This document shows positions 62,266-64,000 of a stretch of DNA of 64,000 nucleotides, in pieces. The translations under genes were made by a program, and so were the position numbers. Under the pieces are notes generated by a model. That model was not told the DNA's origin and searched no databases. It saw only the letters and a program-made list of their open reading frames with translations. The stretch covers positions 1-64,000 of the forward strand of contig JBHJGV010000029.1 in the NCBI GenBank assembly GCA_050331455.1, written 5' to 3'. How positions within the stretch are numbered: position 1 is the first letter of the stretch; each line of letters opens with the position of its first letter. The stretch is from CAYUYV01 sp050331455. GTDB lineage: Bacteria > Pseudomonadota > Alphaproteobacteria > JAJFIK01.

Positions 62266-62919
62266 TCAGGGGGAATGGGGCTCGACGGCGTCGGACCCGG
62301 TCCGCAGTTTGGCAACGAAATCGGTGAGGCCAATCTGGCGCTGCCGGCGCAGGCGTTCCGCGGTAAGAATGGCGCACACCTGCCCCAGCGCCTCGGTGCG
62401 ATCCCGGTTCACGATGACATAGTCATATTCGGCCCAGTGGCTCATTTCCGTGCCCGCCTGGGCCATACGCCGGGCCACGACATCTTCCGGATCGGAGGCA
62501 CGATTGCGCAGGCGGGTTTCGAGTTCCGTCCAGGACGGCGGCAGAATGAACACCCGGACAAGATCGTTGAGCGCATTGCGCTCCAGTTGCTGGGCCCCCT
62601 GCCAGTCGATGTCGAACAGCACATCCCGGCCCGAAGCCAGGGCCTCCTCCACGGGGGCCCGCGGCGTGCCGTACCGGTTCCCGAAGACCTCGGCATATTC
62701 CAGAAGGGCACCGTCGCGCACCATGGCCTCGAAGGCCTCGACACTGCGAAAATGATATTCGCGGCCATTCTGTTCGCCAGGACGGGGCGCGCGCGTCGTG
62801 ACGGATACGGACAGCTCGATCAGCTGATCCGCCTCCAACAGGCCTTTTGCAAGGGTGGATTTGCCCGCCCCCGAGGGCGAGGACAGGACGAACATCATGC
62901 CGCGGCGCTCGATCACCAT
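62266..62919 (-). CDS. gmk: Guanylate kinase
   Basis: Phosphorylates GMP to GDP; 217 aa. P-loop LSSPSGAGKSTLAKGLL, GMP-binding SVTTRAPRPGEQNGREYHF and LLEYAEVFGNRYGTPRAPVE are conserved. DVLFDIDWQGAQQL and a C-terminal NRASDPEDVVARRMAQA lid complete the family. ATG 62919 has GGAGGAAGCC upstream and replaces the long frame start at 63048, which would read through a tandem repeat. It is downstream of yicC. Confidence 0.97.
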   Translation of the reverse strand: MVIERRGMMFVLSSPSGAGKSTLAKGLLEADQLIELSVSVTTRAPRPGEQNGREYHFRSVEAFEAMVRDGALLEYAEVFGNRYGTPRAPVEEALASGRDVLFDIDWQGAQQLERNALNDLVRVFILPPSWTELETRLRNRASDPEDVVARRMAQAGTEMSHWAEYDYVIVNRDRTEALGQVCAILTAERLRRQRQIGLTDFVAKLRTGSDAVEPHSP

Positions 62920-62944
62920 GGCTTCCTCCGATCCCGCGCCGTTG

Positions 62945-62996
62945 CTCCCGTCCTGGGCTCCCGTCCGGGGCTCCCGTCCGGGGCTCCCGTCCGGGT
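62945..62996. repeat. 13-bp tandem repeat, four copies
   Basis: Four adjacent 13-bp units CTCCCGTCCGGGG, the first and last with one change each, fill the yicC-gmk gap just upstream of the gmk ribosome-binding site. They may be slippage-prone; no known regulatory role. Confidence 0.9.
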
Positions 62997-63010
62997 CGAC
63001 GCCTGGGTGA

Positions 63011-63934
63011 CTATTCCACGTTCTGGATCTGCTCGCGCATCTGATCAATGACGGCCTTCAGCTCCAGGCCGATGCGGGTCAGGGCCAGATCGGACGATTT
63101 GGAGCAGAGAGTATTGGCTTCCCGGTTAAATTCCTGGCTCAGAAAATCGAACCGGCGCCCGACGGCCCCGCCGCCCGCCAGGAGATCCCGCGCCGCCTGG
63201 GCATGGGCACGCAATCGATCCAGTTCCTCGGTGATATCGGCCTTGGTCATCAAGAGGGCGGCTTCTTGATGGAGCCGCTCTTCGGACAGGGCCTGGTCTT
63301 CGAGCAGGGCACTCACCTGGAGGCGCAGGCGCTCCCGCAATCGGTCGGGCTGGGCAGCGGCACAGGAGGCCGCCTCGTCCACCAGCGTTTCGAGGGTGGC
63401 GATCTGGCCGCCAATGGTCTGGGTAAGGGCCCGCCCCTCCTCTGCACGCGCGGTTTCCAGGGCCTCAAGAGCCTTTTCGAGGCTGTCAGTCAGGGCCTCC
63501 ATCCGCGCGGCCCGTTCCTCCTCGCTCTCCTCAGGCTCCTGCACATCAAGCACGCCCCGCAGGGACAAAATGCCCTCAAGAGCCGGCGCAGGCGCATCGG
63601 GGACGCGCTCGCGCAACGGCGCGAGGACGCTGAGCACCTGGTCGAGGGCGTCCCTGTTCACGGACAGGGTCGCCGCCCCGCCGGAGCGGGCGATCTGCAA
63701 ACCGATCTGCAGCGAGCCGCGCTTGAACCGGGCGGCCGCCCGCTTGCGCGCCTCCTGCTCCAGCACCTCAAGACCCGAGGGCACCCGCACCCGCATGTCG
63801 AGGCCCTTGCCGTTCACGCTGCGCAACTCCCAGGCCCAGTGATGGGCGCCGTGGCTCGCCTCGACACGGGCAAAGCCGGTCATGCTGGCGAGCGTCACCC
63901 CTTCCGGATCATGCCGCTTGGTCCGCCCGGCCAT
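63011..63934 (-). CDS. yicC: YicC family endoribonuclease
   Basis: A 307-residue member of the YicC family (YicC/YloC), an RNase with roles in small-RNA or mRNA turnover. Signature segments are ASMTGFARVEASHGAHHWAW, ELRSVNGKGLDMRVRVPSGL and the C-terminal RFDFLSQEFNREANTLCSKS, followed by LKAVIDQMREQIQNVE. ATG 63934 overlaps the upstream stop by one base (TGATG). A later start at GTG 63898 or ATG 63883 is possible, as many homologues begin close to MTGFAR. Confidence 0.93.
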   Translation of the reverse strand: MAGRTKRHDPEGVTLASMTGFARVEASHGAHHWAWELRSVNGKGLDMRVRVPSGLEVLEQEARKRAAARFKRGSLQIGLQIARSGGAATLSVNRDALDQVLSVLAPLRERVPDAPAPALEGILSLRGVLDVQEPEESEEERAARMEALTDSLEKALEALETARAEEGRALTQTIGGQIATLETLVDEAASCAAAQPDRLRERLRLQVSALLEDQALSEERLHQEAALLMTKADITEELDRLRAHAQAARDLLAGGGAVGRRFDFLSQEFNREANTLCSKSSDLALTRIGLELKAVIDQMREQIQNVE

Positions 63935-64000
63935 CAACGCTGCCCCTTTTCCCGCTGGACGCGCCGCCAGCGCGCGACATTCTCGTTGTGCTCTTTGAGC
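63934..64000 (-). CDS. mltG: MltG-like endolytic transglycosylase, last codons only
   Basis: The last 21 codons (LKEHNENVARWRRVQREKGQ, then R) and TGA of a gene cut by the window end. The LxEHNxNVARWR tail and the position directly before yicC-gmk match mltG in other alphaproteobacteria. Nothing catalytic is in view, so the call rests on the tail and gene order. Confidence 0.6.
   Translation of the reverse strand, partial: LKEHNENVARWRRVQREKGQR

Overview
The window is high-GC DNA from an alphaproteobacterium. Three gene orders support this: ruvB-ybgC-tolQRAB-pal-cpoB-tilS-ftsH-folP, metC-aapJ-aapQ, and mltG-yicC-gmk. The order or genus cannot be fixed from the sequence alone. Genes are tightly packed and many stops and starts overlap (ATGA or TGATG junctions).

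Layout. 1-3.0 kb: the start of an amino-acid ABC transporter (aapQ, cut by the window edge, and aapJ) behind metC. 3.1-4.4 kb: a DUF427 protein, a free-standing biotinyl-domain protein and an unknown gene. 4.7-10.7 kb: a complete RND efflux operon (outer-membrane lipoprotein, adaptor, inner-membrane pump). 10.7-15.8 kb: a lytic transglycosylase-like protein, an enolase-superfamily protein that appears to lack key catalytic residues, phzF-like, thiD and folP. 15.9-27.9 kb: ftsH, tilS and the Tol-Pal locus. tolB is interrupted by one in-frame amber codon. 27.9-34.6 kb: an RND-pump remnant, a secreted M23 peptidase, an unknown membrane protein, an AbgT transporter, a glycosyltransferase pseudogene, an SDR gene and tRNA-Leu(GAG). 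34.7-40.4 kb: assimilatory sulfate reduction and siroheme genes, fliN, lipB, a porin-like protein and a large proline-rich secreted protein with a Cys-rich tail.

40.5-47.4 kb is an exopolysaccharide locus: export lipoprotein, Wzy/O-antigen-ligase-like polymerase, Wzc/ExoP co-polymerase-kinase, a family-2 glycosyltransferase and a PssD/Alg14-like protein. It is followed by a TIR-transmembrane-Sel1 protein and a 12.5-kb gene for a 4166-residue RTX/cadherin-like protein. The latter is probably a type I secreted surface adhesin. Exopolysaccharide and adhesin side by side suggest a surface or biofilm region. The window ends with gmk, yicC and the last codons of mltG.

Points that stand out: the amber codon inside tolB; the enolase-superfamily protein with altered active-site positions; a segmental duplication of about 1.95 kb inside the giant RTX gene; an inverted repeat over its putative promoter; and short GC-rich tandem repeats of unrelated sequence in at least seven intergenic gaps.
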